Source: Agriotes lineatus
Taxonomy: Eukaryota > Arthropoda > Insecta > Coleoptera > Elateridae
Direction: 5' to 3'
Assembly (NCBI GenBank): GCA_940337035.1
Contig: CALNHX010002679.1
Span: 1 to 64,000, forward strand
Length of the DNA: 64,000 bases
Each line of letters starts with the position of its first letter. The stretch's first letter is position 1. The notes beneath the pieces were generated by a model. That model was not told where the DNA came from. It worked only from the letters and a program-made list of their open reading frames with translations, and ran no database searches. This document shows positions 35,401-46,841 of this stretch, one piece after another. The translations under genes and the position numbers were made by a program.

Positions 35401-36005
35401 AGCACAGGGCAACTACTTTGCCTAAAAGTAAGTTTTGTTTTGATAAAGAGATATAGAAAAGCTTAGAAAGTGAAAGTACTGCTCGAAAGATTTTTAAAAT
35501 TGCTGCTTGGTAAGTTCTCAAAATTGGTCATTCTCAGAGACTGCCAAGATTCACAACAAACTGAGACATTAGGTATTAAAAAATATGTTTTCGCACGAGT
35601 AGTATTAAAACAAAACCAAAATAAGTTTTCTTTGCCTTAACACAGGGAGATCAAAAATAAACTAGATCTCGGAAGCCATTTGAAACAGCAAAACTTCCCT
35701 AATCTGTAGCATGCTTTTTGTTGACATAGAATTGTTAATATTTTTAAAGATTAAAATTCGTTGTCAACACCTTGCTTAACTTATCCCATTGTTATTTTAA
35801 GGTTACTTATCAATTTAATCTACAAATTTGGTTTAAATTAAATATTTTTGCATAGTTGCGTAGCCTATTCGACTGTGTTAAAGTCACATGAACTAATAAT
35901 ACAGTTAATCTAACTGGTTCGCTGAAGTGCAGTGTAGACAGTGGTCATATTTTTCATGGGCTCCTGCGATCAATTTAATTTTTGATCGCTCTGTATATTA
36001 TTGTT
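35401..36005. other. AT-rich interval, nothing recognised
   Basis: No repeat, domain or element seen. Confidence 0.5.
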
Positions 36006-37080
36006 TTATATATTATACTCTGTCACGTGCCAGTCTCATCCAGTTCTTTCCTGTCGTGTCCCTAATATACGCGGAGCTTTTTATTCGATGCCTTCTAATT
36101 CGTTTATTATGACATAGTCTCCAATATATCAGTTTGTTATGTGTCCAGCCCCACTCCATTTCTGGCGTGCTATTTTCTCGTTTAGAGAGAACCCACATTT
36201 ATTTTTCTGTTGCGTAGGGTTATATGTACCAATTTTCTCTTCATTTCTCATCTTCTTTTTCAGACCATCCATACATCCCTGTCATGTGACACTCACATCC
36301 AGTTCTTTGCTGTCGTGTCCCTGATATCGTCGTATCTTATGATTGGATGTCCCCTATTTTGTTTACCTTCACGTGGTCTTTAGTATAACAGTCTGTTATG
36401 TAATGCCCAGCTCAGCTCCATTCCTGACGTGGCATTTTCTGGGTTATATCGATTACTTTTATTATGTGTCAAATTCTTGCTCTTGTTCTTCTTCTTTTTC
36501 AGACCCTTCTCCATTTTTTTAATATAGTCTTCCCCTTTTCGTGTCAATTCTTTCCTGTCATGTAGTCGAATATTTTCAATGTATGCCCTTTATTTCGTTT
36601 ACCCTGACGTGGTCTCCACTATAACAATATGTTTTATAGCCAACCTAGTTCCATATCTGGCTTATTTTTTCTCGGTTACATCTGTCACTTTCGTTATGTA
36701 TCGAACTGATTCATTTATTTTCTGTCCCGTAACATTAAATGTAGCAGTCTTTTCTTCATTGTTCGTCTATTTCTATGCTCTCAGACTTTTTCATACCGTT
36801 TTTGGACATCGTTCATGATTTCCTGCTACGTACCAGTTCCAGTCCAGTCCTTTTCTATTGCGCCCCTAATGTCGTCAGATTTTTCATTCGATGTTCTCTA
36901 TTTCGTTTACCTGGTCTGCGATATAGCAGTTTGTTCTTCCATCGTTTAGCTGTAGTCCGTATTATATGTCCAGCCCAGTTCCATTTTTCGATTATGTGCC
37001 GAACTCATTAATCTCTTTTTTATAAGTAACATTATTTCCTCTATTCCTCGTTTTGGTTTCGATAATTTGTCGATCACTGT
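36006..37080 (-). repeat. Array E: four tandem LINE 3'-end units (~250-290 bp)
   Basis: The block ccagttctttcctgtcgtgt recurs, diverged, near 36040, 36299, 36546 and 36838. On the minus strand the second unit reads RPREGKQNRGHPIIRYDDIR then DTTAKNW, and the first reads DTTGKNWMRLARDR. These match the LINE RT C-terminus (WRPREGKR-RGRP-RW-DDIR--AGKNWM--AQDR). Units carry stops and are non-coding now. Same orientation as array B. Confidence 0.78.
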
Positions 37081-37394
37081 TTGGGAATGTCACAGTTTGT
37101 ACTTCATATATATGAACTGGAAAGTGTCAAAAACTTTTTTGTGCCCCAGCTTTCCGAATGCTTTCCAGCTAAAAGTTATTCGTTTATTTATCTTAGCCGC
37201 TTGATTTTCTCTTCCGAATTGAAGGATATAAATATATCTAAGAACCGGCGTTTTCCATCTGCTGCCTACTTGCTGTCATCCGCGTTTGTTGCAAAACGGT
37301 TGTTAAAATTTCTGTCTTGTTTACGTTCATTTCTATTAAAACTATAAATTTAGGAACATATACACAAATAAGATGGAATAGTTACACCTAAGTG
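37081..37394. other. Unassigned interval
   Basis: An 88-codon plus-strand frame (37081-37347) has no recognisable family signature. Nothing else seen. Confidence 0.4.
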
Positions 37395-38100
37395 AAGTTC
37401 CGAGAAGAGATGAAAGCTTACACTGAACTTTGGGAGATGATACTGAAAAACGAGTGACTGCTTAGAAAAAAAGGTTAAAATCTTAGCGATTCCAGTGCCC
37501 AAAAATTGAAAATAAAGCTGACGAAATTCAAACCGCAATAGACTAGTGCAGACTAGGATACCCAAATGAAGATGAAAGTATACTGAGGTCATCATAACCT
37601 GCAATGTACAGTTTTTGTTTGCGAAAATTCTCAGGAAGGAGACTTGGGCAAGCTCAAAAGGCAAACGAAAGAACACAAAAGATTTCATAATTAGCAACAG
37701 GAAGGACATCATCCTAGATGTGCGTGTTAAATAGATTCTCAAAGGGTAGTGATCACCGCAGTGTAAGAGCAGAAGTGAAATTAAACTTAAAAAAGACCGA
37801 ACCGATATTATTCTTAAAAAACTAAAGGTCAAACTCTCTGGAATAGAAACAAATCGGCTGAAGTCAAAACAAAAAGAACAGAAGCTGAATCAAAAAACAA
37901 ATATTCTATTGTAAGAGAGGAGAGAAATGGTATTCAAGACCATACAAGAATACAAGAGCTATCTAAGAAAAATAGAAAACTGAGAAGACAAACGAATATG
38001 GTATAAATTGACGCAGTAGAAAATAATAACAGTCTTAAGAAGGAGAAGTACAGTATAGAGGAAAGGTTTCAAAAACTTTCAAATTAAACTATCAAGGGTT
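37395..38100 (+). pseudogene. LINE endonuclease-to-RT linker remnant
   Basis: Plus-strand words include a frame with SNRKDIILDVRVLNRFSKGS immediately followed by DHRSVRAEVKLN. This is the C-terminal part of an APE-type endonuclease (D-I-TNRK-IV-DV-VLNRF-TGSDHR-VRA), including the conserved SDH catalytic tripeptide (here GSDHR). A linker with NNSLKKEKYSIEERFQKL follows, as in LINEs before the RT domain. At least two frameshifts and several stops separate these pieces. The long minus-strand frame at 37350-37832 is antisense to this relic and is not a gene. Confidence 0.72.
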
Positions 38101-38107
38101 ATATACA

Positions 38108-38225
38108 TTCATCATCATCATCATCATTTAGCCAATATCGGTCCAGTTGTGGACATAGGCCTCTCTCACTTTACCTACTCCATCTTTTTCTATTTTGAGC
38201 TTCTCGCATCCAGTTGAGTCCATTA
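38108..38225 (-). pseudogene. LINE 3' terminus with (GAT)n tail
   Basis: Plus-strand (ATC)n at 38108-38129 is followed by ggacataggcctctctcac and gcttctcgcatccagttga. On the minus strand this gives NWMREAQNRKRWSR, then EAYVHNWTDIG and a stop, then (GAT)n. This is a textbook RTE-type LINE C-terminus and microsatellite tail, in one copy. It provides the reference for interpreting the array-B units. A one-base shift separates the two words. Confidence 0.78.
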
Positions 38226-38385
38226 CAAGTTACCAAAGCAGTAACCATTTCAAAACATTTAAAGCAATAAAGAAGAGAAGAAAAATAATCGGTTTTGAAA
38301 GGGGTGACAAGCAATAACACATCTGGAAAAGACTACGTTGTGATAGTGACAATCCAAGAAAGCGGACGAAAAATTACTAAAACCT

Positions 38386-38735
38386 TTAAAGTGGTACGGT
38401 CCAAACTGGTTTCTTTTGCCTTTGCGTGGTAGTTCCTTTTCCTTGGATGTAGCCGTCTTCAATCGCCCGTGAGTGGAGTAGTTGCCCTATATTTATTTTG
38501 AGCCACTTTGAAAATTTTTGTTTGGTTTGGTTGATGACGCAGCCCTTTTTCCGGTTCGTTGGAGAATTTTGACACTCGTCTTCAAGTGCTTTTAGGAAGC
38601 GGCAGTAGCCTGCAAGGGAAGATTTCTTGGTGTAATTATTGAATTGAAGAATGAATACCAATTCCTTCTACGCGGCGTGCATATCTTTTGCTACTCTTTT
38701 CGGGAATGTGTTGAATTTTGGTTCGCCGCGATATT
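38386..38735 (-). pseudogene. Unrecognised coding-like segment
   Basis: On the minus strand a frame opens after a good 3' splice-site-like stretch (tttcag at about 38750, with a weak tract). It reads LKYRGEPKFNTFPKRVAKDM, one in-frame TAG near 38672, then a 91-codon open stretch including FLKALEDECQNSPTNRKKG. Composition is protein-like and hydrophilic, but I recognise no family. Possibilities are a decayed transposon or viral-like gene, a retrogene, or chance. No start context or partner exon can be identified. Confidence 0.28.
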
Positions 38736-38759
38736 TAAGGCCGTTTTTCACCTGAAAGT

Positions 38760-41290
38760 ATGAATTATAATTTTTTTTACATAGCTCGACAGGGGAATAG
38801 TGCGTTTGCAGTCAATTTTTTACGGTATTCCAGGCTCATCGCTGGGCGATCTCTGGATGTATGGGTCTAAAGATGCCGCTATCTCAAGTCATTTCTAAAA
38901 GTCATAGTGCCGTTGTTTAATTCACATAATTTTGGATAACGCAAAGGCAGGTGTTCGTCTCACTGTCTTATCTCCGCCTTTCGTCGCTACGCTCCAGCGA
39001 TACTTATCGCCGAAATCGCCATGCGTGCATTACACCAATTTACAGACGCACACGAAGTTACGAAGACGCCCTTTCGCGTTCTTAAAATTTAAAACAACAG
39101 TTATAGTATTAGTGTAAATCTATTTTTAAATTCAGTCGACACTCCTGGCATTGAGAGAATTGGTATCGCATTTTTTTGACGAAGCTTGATTTTGATTTTT
39201 TTTAAATGCGCTTCGTTGTCCAAATGCCTTTGTGATAAGCGTTGCGTCCGCGACCTACGTTTAAGGACCTAGCTTTTTGAAGTATATGAAGAACTTTCCC
39301 TAATTAGGGTTATCTCCACTTTTCAGACTTGAGCGAAAAGTAATTTTTATTTATTTATTTGTTTATAATATTAGAATTGGGCACAGGCACAGAAGAAATA
39401 GCTTTTATTTTCTCATTGATTTCGCATACTATTTAAACCTATGTTTTGTATTAATAGCACAATTTTTTTATTATTACTTTATACATTTCAACTTTTGTCT
39501 TTTCTTGTTTCACCGACGACGTGAGCTAAATAATGTTTATATTTGTTTACAACTATCTGTGTTTACTCGAATACAACGAACCTCCCATGAGCTTTATATT
39601 TGTTAATAGTTTCTGATTGTATTTTGAATATAACAACCTCCTACACATTTATGTATATTAGTAACATTAATTTCAAGGTTGTTCGTGAATTAAGGGGGCT
39701 TTTATTCAGCATGGGACAATATAAGCTATTCACCACTCTCTTAGCTGCTTCCTAGAGCCTTTGTAAGATTTTCATAAAATTTGTATTTCCTGTGAGTGAG
39801 CTTGTAGGTGCATATACTTCTATGATTTTCATGTGGTTAATGTGTAGCAGTAGATGTATCACTCTGGTTGAGAGTCATTAGTTTCAATGATCGAAATAAT
39901 TGTAAGTACTTTAGATTATTCCCCTCAGATAATATAAACCAATCCCATTAATGAATTTTCAAAATTTGAACCAATCAGAGTCGAATACAGCGAATATTTT
40001 GCACTAGTGCAATACCCGGGTATTTGCACAAGTGCAATATCGAGTATTTGCGGGAAGAAAAGCAAACCAGCTATGTACACAAGAAATTTCAGAAAGAAAA
40101 CTGAAAACTTTTTAAAAATGAATAGTGTGGTATACAAAGGATGACATTTCTTCGAGGAATAGTCTTGCAATATTCCCCGGGAGCACTCTGTATAATTTGA
40201 GTATTTCTTTCGAACGCTTCGCGTTCTTGAAAAATACTCGAATATACAGAATACACTAGGGATATAACTACTGAATATTTCAAATTAGTAGTGATGTGAC
40301 TCAATGGAAACCTCTTTCTTAAACTTACCTACATTTTATAATAAAAAATTGTTTGTTAAGAACGGCTAGTCAAAGCCAATATATTATTTATGAACTACCG
40401 TAACGCGTATATGATTAACAATCAGGAAATTCATGTCGATACTTTCTCTGGAAATACTTTGAACTTGTCGATCAATTTTTTTTCTATTTAAATTTTGTTC
40501 GCTTACAGAACCAGCATTATTTTTACCGCTGTTAGTTCTAAATGTTACTAAAATTATTATGTAACTACAGTAGTAGAATTTAGCTGTTTTATGTAAGCAT
40601 TCAGGCTAGGGCAATAAATCATCCGTTTATTTATTGATCTGGCGCAAGTAAGTTATTAAATAATTAATTTGAGGAACACCTTTGCAGGGATAGAAATATT
40701 GTAATTAGATTTTACGTTGACAGAAATATTTTAATTAAACGGCATTCGATTTATATATTGTAAAATCGGGGTCAATTGAATTAAATCAGTAATCATGCAG
40801 ACAAGCATACTTTTCATGGTCAATAGGAGCATTTAGAGTTTTTCTAACATTCACAGTTTTCCGTTACATTGGTTGTCTTTATTCTAACCACGTTCATTAC
40901 GCAAGCATTCTACCCAATTACGTAGAATAAGACATTGAGGCAAACTGAACTGTATATAAAAGCCAATTTTTTGCTGCATTTATCAGATAAAAACAAATCG
41001 AAGTTATAACGGTTGCGCTTAAGGAGCTTATCTATTGCTTATCTATTGGATTCAGAGATACTTTCATATTGAATTAATTTGAAAAAATCGCCCTCCGAGA
41101 ATTTTTGATTTATAGCCCTTGAATTAATTTTTAAGAAACAAAAACGCAGAGAAGTAATGCAAAACTAAGTATTACCTTGCAAATGTAAGAAAATACTTTC
41201 ATCAACGGTCTCAAGCGGACATATTTGCTCCCTCAGTCCCTCTAACCTTTCTTGATGGAAATATGAAATATCATTCAAAGAAGTTAATTA
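38760..41290. other. AT-rich interval with small palindromes
   Basis: Mostly featureless. It contains the hairpin at 40186-40251, listed separately. Near 39990-40050 there is a short tandem of the type atttgcactagtgcaatac / atttgcacaagtgcaatat, whose core ttgcactagtgcaa is a 14-bp palindrome. A moderately GC-rich patch lies at about 38960-39080. Confidence 0.45.
40186..40251. repeat. 66-bp imperfect hairpin
   Basis: ctctgtataatttgagtatt pairs with the reverse complement of aatactcgaatatacagaa. Pairing continues into cgaacgc / gcgttct around a 3-nt loop near 40218. Probably a remnant fold-back element. Confidence 0.75.
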
Positions 41291-41404
41291 AAGTAGAGCC
41301 ACTTAAGAAATATGGACAGGTGAGGAAATGACAGAGAAGACACAGTTGCACATAAATGCCGGCAATGGACGGGTGTATAAATGGAGTCGATAAATATATC
41401 CATT

Positions 41405-41912
41405 TAGAAGTGCGGTTCTTCAGGGAAGAGATTAAAGTAAGGCTAATGGCCGGTAACAGGTGCTATATTTGCTATAAATTCCATATTAAAGGGTAGTGCG
41501 TTGTCGAGATCAGCAAAGTTGTGGCGGTTAACTATGGAAGTGCGAACGATTAGCAAAAGTGAAAAAAAGTCATTACTAGTGCAGAAAAGAAGAAGTGTAA
41601 AAAGTAAGGAAGACATGGGAGGGTCAGCAGAATTTATACAGAGAACCATAATAGGTATATAACCATACAAGTTAGGTGGATGGGGCTTGTGCTGAGGTTA
41701 AATAACGACAGCATATCAAGACCAATATAAACTGATATAACTATGCATTAGGTGGGAGAAAAAGAAGAATTGGAAGACCCAAAACAAAATGGAAGGAAGA
41801 AGTAGAAGAAGGCATAGTATCGATGAACATCGCCGATCGGAAAACCAATGTAAAAGACACAAAACAGTGGCAAACAATTATATATCAGACCATGGACCTA
41901 CTGCGTCGTTGA
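41405..41912 (+). pseudogene. LINE RT thumb and C-terminus remnant
   Basis: Words in order: FREEIKVRLMAGNRCY (the EI--RL-AGNRCYY block of LINE RTs), then RSAKLWR in a neighbouring frame (LSRSTKLR-Y), and after a degraded stretch GGRKRIGRPKTKWKEEVEE ending KQWQTIIYQTMDLLRR with a stop at 41910-41912. Frameshifts make it non-functional. The C-terminal style differs from arrays B and E, so it is another LINE lineage. Confidence 0.72.
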
Positions 41913-41949
41913 AGTTCTAAAATCTCCTCATTTTTCCCTCAACAACTAC

Positions 41950-42365
41950 TTACACCAGAAACCTATAGCTACTGTCACTTCTCAAAATACTCACTCTGTA
42001 CACACGCGCATTCTTTATAACGCCGCTGCGCACGATTCTTTAGGGGGCTGTTTTGCCCACTAGAAAATCGCTGATGCAAGAACGGGAGGATAGAAGCCTT
42101 CAGCTTTGGGGAAAGCCAAAAATCACTAAGTGTAAGGTCAAGTGAGTAGAGAGCATGAGGAAGCACTTCGAAGTTGTTATCATGCAGAAACCGACCGATG
42201 AGCAGGAGCGTTGTCTTGAAGGACGAGCACACCTGCCATATCCCATTGTCAGTGCTTACAGCGTTTTTAATTTCAGCTGCCACCACAAGGCTTCTCTGAG
42301 CCGGATGGTGCTGCCATATGTCTCGCTCATTCGCAAATAATGGACGCGTCTCTTAAAATGTATTA
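41950..42365 (-). pseudogene. Mariner transposase C-terminal fragment
   Basis: On the minus strand, AGVLVLQDNAPAHRS (plus about 42190-42240) is the second catalytic-Asp motif of mariner (LLHDNARPH). After a frameshift, FLHDNNFEVLPHALYSLDLT then LSDFW (plus about 42115-42180) is the third-Asp motif (LPHPPYSPDLAPSDF). The segment then runs on to YKECACVQSEYFEK. Both Asp residues remain, but they sit in different frames and the N-terminal two thirds are missing, so it cannot be active. No terminal inverted repeats were located. Confidence 0.85.
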
Positions 42366-43535
42366 TATCTATTTGCTCTCAGTCCTGAGACAAACAATGG
42401 GGAAGCGTTTTACAATTTCACAAATTGGATTAATTATAAATAAATTTAAAACATCACTCTGATGGGCACTTCATATACGTATAGCCTATAGAAAATTCTT
42501 ATTTCTTTAATTATAAAAAAATATGAAGTCAATAAAGTATTAAGAAGTAAAACAATCGTTCTTAAAAACGGATATATTTAGTTGCTGTTTTTGAACAACC
42601 TTTTTGTTCTTCCTTTGACCTCTCCTAAGGGTTTGTTTGATCGTTTTTGAGAAAAATATCTAACGCAATTTATAAGAGGTATTGAGGCAGACAGATCAAG
42701 TGTTTAGCTCCACGGTTCACTCAAAACTTTGACAGCGCACATAAATCGAAACAAGTAGAGACACTCATGCCAAATAATAAAACCTGTCTAGAGTGCTATA
42801 ATGAGTAACTTAGGGGCTCGGCTCATTTAAAATTGACCACCAGATGGCAAAATATAGTATAAATTTTTTATGATAATTATTTCTTATTTTATTTTTCTTG
42901 TCACAATTATAAATTAAAGGTTCCTTTGGTACAGCAGTTGCGCTACCTGTTGGTAACATCGAAAAGTGCCCGTCACGAGACCGTATAAAATAATTGAAAT
43001 TGTCATTTCTGATATCAGAGGAGTGGACGGTGAGTGTCTTTTCTGGTTGATTTATGGTGTTCTTGACGTTGACAAAAAAAAAGCGAAGTTGCAATATCGG
43101 AATGGTGCAAATAGTTTTAGCAGGACTGCGAAAAATCTGGAAAGATCACCAAATTTTCAAGCAAATCAAACATTAGTTTTCCAATACTTTAGTGTTTCCA
43201 ATAATAATATGTGGCTGTGTAACGTGAACAAATAATGTCACATGCCAAAAAAGAATGGAAGCATTTAAGATGATATGCCTATAGCAAGCAATATATGTTA
43301 ACAATGGCATTTTTTATTGCTGCAGGTGAGTGGAATAAGCCATCAACCTTATTTTCACGATGGCATTATCTAATATTCAGTAGACTTCCAAAGATGTGTG
43401 TTTATTTTTAATATGCTTTTTTGGTATCCTTATAGATAACGCGTGTTGTGCCATTGGAAACGATCGAGTGCACTTCTTCCTCGATTGATTCTGTTGTCAC
43501 TGCGTGTTTCATAATGCAATGATAAGCAAGTACGT
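42366..43535. other. AT-rich interval, nothing recognised
   Basis: An 89-codon frame at 42966-43235 has an overlapping antisense frame and no family resemblance. Confidence 0.45.
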
Positions 43536-43615
43536 GGGGTAGCGTTCTTTAGCCGAGTGGGTAAAATATCTGACTAGTAATTGGATTGCTCATGAAGCAG
43601 GTTCGCCAATTTTTA
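43536..43615 (+). mobile_element. tRNA-like SINE head (possible family 5)
   Basis: A perfect A-box consensus tagccgagtgg lies near 43551-43561 and a partial B box caggttcgcc about 45 bp downstream. Single copy, undefined tail. A true tRNA is unlikely because the acceptor ends do not pair. Confidence 0.4.
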
Positions 43616-43697
43616 GCTTTAGACGTTATTTCCTGGCCAGTTAGGCTAACTATCTTCTACTTTGAGTTTCATTCTAGAAATAATAGAAATACAAATA

Positions 43698-44621
43698 CAC
43701 AGTGATCGCCAAAAAGTTGGCATCGAATGGGAAACAATTTTATTTAGAGTTTGTGGAAAATCAAAAATTGGCGATCAAAGGTGGCCAAACAAAAATTGTC
43801 ACGGGACTTTCGTTATATTTAAAAATTTGCATTTGTTTAAATCATTGCGAAAAATGCATTTACTTGTCAAGATAGAGAAAACTTTACTAAAACAAGCTGT
43901 TTAATACGTGATTTTCTATCTAAATACAACATTTTGGCCCAAAATCTTGAAGAAAAAGTCCTAAATTAAAAAAAGATCTTAGTCTTAGTAATGTTTTGGA
44001 TGTTGCTATAAGTATAGGTAACCAAAAAGGGCTTTGAAATGATTAAAGCAGTTCTTTTTTCTGAAAATAATTTATTAACAGGGGTAGATTAGAATTTTTA
44101 AAAGTCATTTAATAGATATTAATTATCAATGAAAAATATTTCTCCTAAAAAGCGCATTACATCAAAAACAAAAATTATCGAAAAATATTTCTTTTCGGTA
44201 AATACTGAAAAATCTAATGAAATCTTTGTTATCCTCTATTGTTTTTTTACAAGTATCAATCCTTAGTGTTTTAAAAATTTACTTTTGAAATTTAGTTTCG
44301 GTAAGTGAAATATTGAAAATATAAAAAAAGTTAAAATAAAATTTTTTCAAGAGTTAAAGATAAAAGTTGAGTGTCTTCAGCTACCTAAAACTAACACACG
44401 ACAAAAACATTTCATTGAAATCTTACTTAATTTCCGAAAAATAGCTCGTTTTGGATTTTGAAAATTTCGACAGACGCCATTTTTTAACAGAGTGATAAAT
44501 TACTCTATATATCTGTTAGAGGCTTTTCAAATAAGTAGAAATTATCGCCGTACAAACTTTTTTGAAAAATCTAAAATACATATTTTTTTCATTTGATACC
44601 GACCTTTTGGGGGTCACTGTG
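43698..44621. mobile_element. Tc1/mariner-type TIR element, 924 bp, non-autonomous
   Basis: Left cacagtgatcgccaaaaagt and right (reverse complement) cacagtgacccccaaaaggt align for about 27 bp with five mismatches, continuing as tggcatc/cggtatc. TA flanks both ends at 43696-43697 and 44622-44623. The interior is AT-rich with no transposase frame; an 80-codon frame over the left end is incidental. Inner copies of the terminal motif (attggcgatca near 43768) suggest subterminal repeats. It abuts the RT fragment at 44627, whose homology stops at the element boundary. Confidence 0.82.
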
Positions 44622-44626
44622 TATGA

Positions 44627-45080
44627 TTAAACCATGTATACCTTCCTTAGTAACTTTTCTCCGCCACACTTTATCATCTTTCTTTGTATTTCATTTGAAC
44701 CTGTACGTCTGCTATTATTCAGTTGTTTTATTATTTCTTCTACTTCCTTGTACGTAGGACACGGGGGGGGGGGGGGGGATCTTCATCCATGTAATTATCT
44801 TGTAGATATGGACTCGCCTGGTGTCTTTTAATTATTTTGTTTGTTGGAAATATTCTATCAATTTTTCAGTCATTTCTTTTTTATTACCTACTAAATATTC
44901 GTATTTGTCTAATCTCTTTATTCACATATGTTTCTTCTATTTCTTGTAGCAGTCCATTTTGATATTTCTTATTCTTTTGCTTGCACATATAGCTTTATGC
45001 TTCTCCTGTACCTCTTGGTCACTGATACTGTTTGAGACCGATGGTTAGTTACTACTATACAATTTAAGGTTTTTCCATTG
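44627..45080 (-). pseudogene. LINE RT N-terminal remnant
   Basis: On the minus strand, PTYKEVEEIIKQLNNSRRTG then IKCGGEKLLRKV. This matches the PT--EV--AI--LKNNKAPG-DGIPAELLK-GG--L---L entry to the RT domain. Upstream on that strand is a degraded Lys/Arg-rich linker. The reading continues only to the edge of the TIR element at 44621; the rest of the RT is not found beyond it. A 16-bp poly-G run (44763-44778) interrupts the frame. Confidence 0.75.
44763..44778. repeat. Homopolymer G16
   Basis: Sixteen consecutive G in a strongly AT-rich context, inside the RT relic. This could be mononucleotide expansion or a sequencing or assembly artefact. Confidence 0.9.
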
Positions 45081-45129
45081 TGTTTACTTTTTCTTCTATA
45101 TTTACAATCTTTTTTTTTCAGTTTTCAAT

Positions 45130-45910
45130 CTTCAATCTTCTATTCGTGTGCAATTAAGGAAGAAATATCGGTTGTAGGCCAAATATATCAGTTCATAGAA
45201 ATATAAGCTTCAAGTTATCAACAAAAATTACCAAATAATTTGATATTTATAGATCTGAAACAAGCATACTACAGGATCAAAAGGAAAAAGGTTTTTCGTG
45301 CAATGATGGAATTGTAAGCAACAGCCAACTTAATTAGACTTGTTAAAACTATCTTACAGAAGACGACAAAAATATGGTAAAGGCAAATGGAGAAGTATGG
45401 CGTTAATTTGAAAGGGGGATGAAGACAGCACTACTCTTCAATATAACTCTAAAAAATGTTATAAGAATATGTGGCGTACATTGTCAAAGAACATTACAGC
45501 ATCATCATTGCTTTTGCAACTGATCTAGTAATTATGACACGATCCAAGGAACAGCTAAGCGATACTGCAAAGAGGTTTATTATAGCCACACAAAATGTAG
45601 GACTAGAAATAAATAAAAAACTGGATAGATGAGCCATGTGACAAAGGCAGTTATTTAATAGTTAACGTGTATGAGAATAGAGAATACAAGCTTGAAGAAG
45701 TAGAAACATTTACACATTTCTAAAAATAGTGATAAGACAACCTGCGTGCAGCGAGGACATCATCTTGAAGAAAAGATGAGCAAAAATGCTAAGTTTGTGG
45801 GAAAGCAAGACGTTAAGGAAGGTTTTTGGTGGAAGAAGTGTAGAGGGAGGATGGAAAAGAGGGGCAAAACAAGAAACAAGAAAAGTTTGTAATGAGCATG
45901 TATGATGATA
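45130..45910 (+). pseudogene. LINE RT core remnant
   Basis: Words in order: VVGQIYQF (TTDQIFTLRQ block), NLIFIDLKQAYYRIKRKKVF (the F-D---AYD-I-R catalytic block, with the second conserved Asp changed to Tyr), IIAFATDLVIMTRSKEQL (the YADD block read as FATD), NVGLEINKK, then a shifted VETFTYL-equivalent and a Lys/Arg-rich tail. Stops and shifts occur throughout. Strand is opposite to the neighbouring fragment at 44627-45080, so they are not one element without an inversion. Confidence 0.75.
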
Positions 45911-46089
45911 CAAATACTCTATAAACGATCGATCTCAGTGCAGTATGATTTGAAGACCTGTGGTACTGAGAACAGTACAGTTAGAAGAAAATATTCTTAA
46001 CGAAATCGAAGTACATCCAGAAACTAGCACAAGGAAATAGCCAAGACAATAAATGTAAGTCATCTGGAGAATTTTGAAATACCAGCAGT

Positions 46090-46840
46090 TATATCCCTAT
46101 TACATTCAACGTGTGAAGACGTGATTTTTCACAAAGCCTAGCTTTTTTTCAACGGATTCAACAAAGACTGCAGTACACCTTCAATTCCTACAAACCATTT
46201 TATTCACCGATAAGTTCAACTTCTCCAGATACGCAATAAGTTTTCATAATAACACTTTAGGGTGTAAACATAACTCGCACGAGGTAGTGGAGAGTAGGTT
46301 CCAAGAACGGTTTTAATTGAATGTACGAATTATTATTGTTGGTGATTTTTTAAATTTGCAGCGATTTCATAAAAAAGAACTACCTCAACTTCTAGGAAAT
46401 GTGCCACTCCTGATAATACAACATATGTGGTTAATGCATGACGGCGTTTCAGCCTACTTCAGCGTAACAGTTCGTCGAAATTTAAATATGATCTATGGTA
46501 ATCACTGGATAGGTCGAGCAGGACCTCAGCCTTGGCCCTCAAGATCACCATGCCTGAACCGTTTGAATATCTGGCTCTAGATACATCTTAAACTACTGAT
46601 ATATACTATTCCAGTCGATAATCAGGAAGATTTGAGGAATCGTAGCACACCTGGTATCGTTCAGCTTGTACGTCAATTTTGATTGATTGAAAGATATATC
46701 ACTGCGGAAGGTGGTAATTTCCAACAATTTAGTTAATGGTTTTATTTGTTTTATTTAATAAAATTAGTTCATCTGAACATTTTTTCTTAAAATAGACCGA
46801 CGCTTTGAGCTTGGCTGTGTAATTAAGGAACACCCTGTAG
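46090..46840 (+). pseudogene. Mariner/IS630-like transposase remnant with 3' terminal repeat
   Basis: The best frame reads LIIQHMWLMHDGVSAYFS near 46415-46465 (family pattern MHDGAPAHFS, catalytic Asp kept), then NHWIGRAGPQPWPSRSPCLN, where the family has SPDLNPLD. The third catalytic Asp position is Cys. Upstream frame-shifted pieces match the FSPISSTS/FTDE-like region. Downstream, PVDNQEDLRNRS-type words are followed by the end ttaaggaacaccctgta (46825-46841), typical of this element class. No matching 5' end was found. Inactive. Confidence 0.72.
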
Positions 46841-46841
46841 A

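Noticed and set aside
37350..37832. 160-codon minus-strand open frame
   Set aside because: Antisense of a LINE endonuclease relic that explains the plus strand; hydrophobic, low-complexity product.
42966..43235. 89-codon plus-strand frame
   Set aside because: Overlaps a 94-codon antisense frame, no family signature, no codon bias visible.
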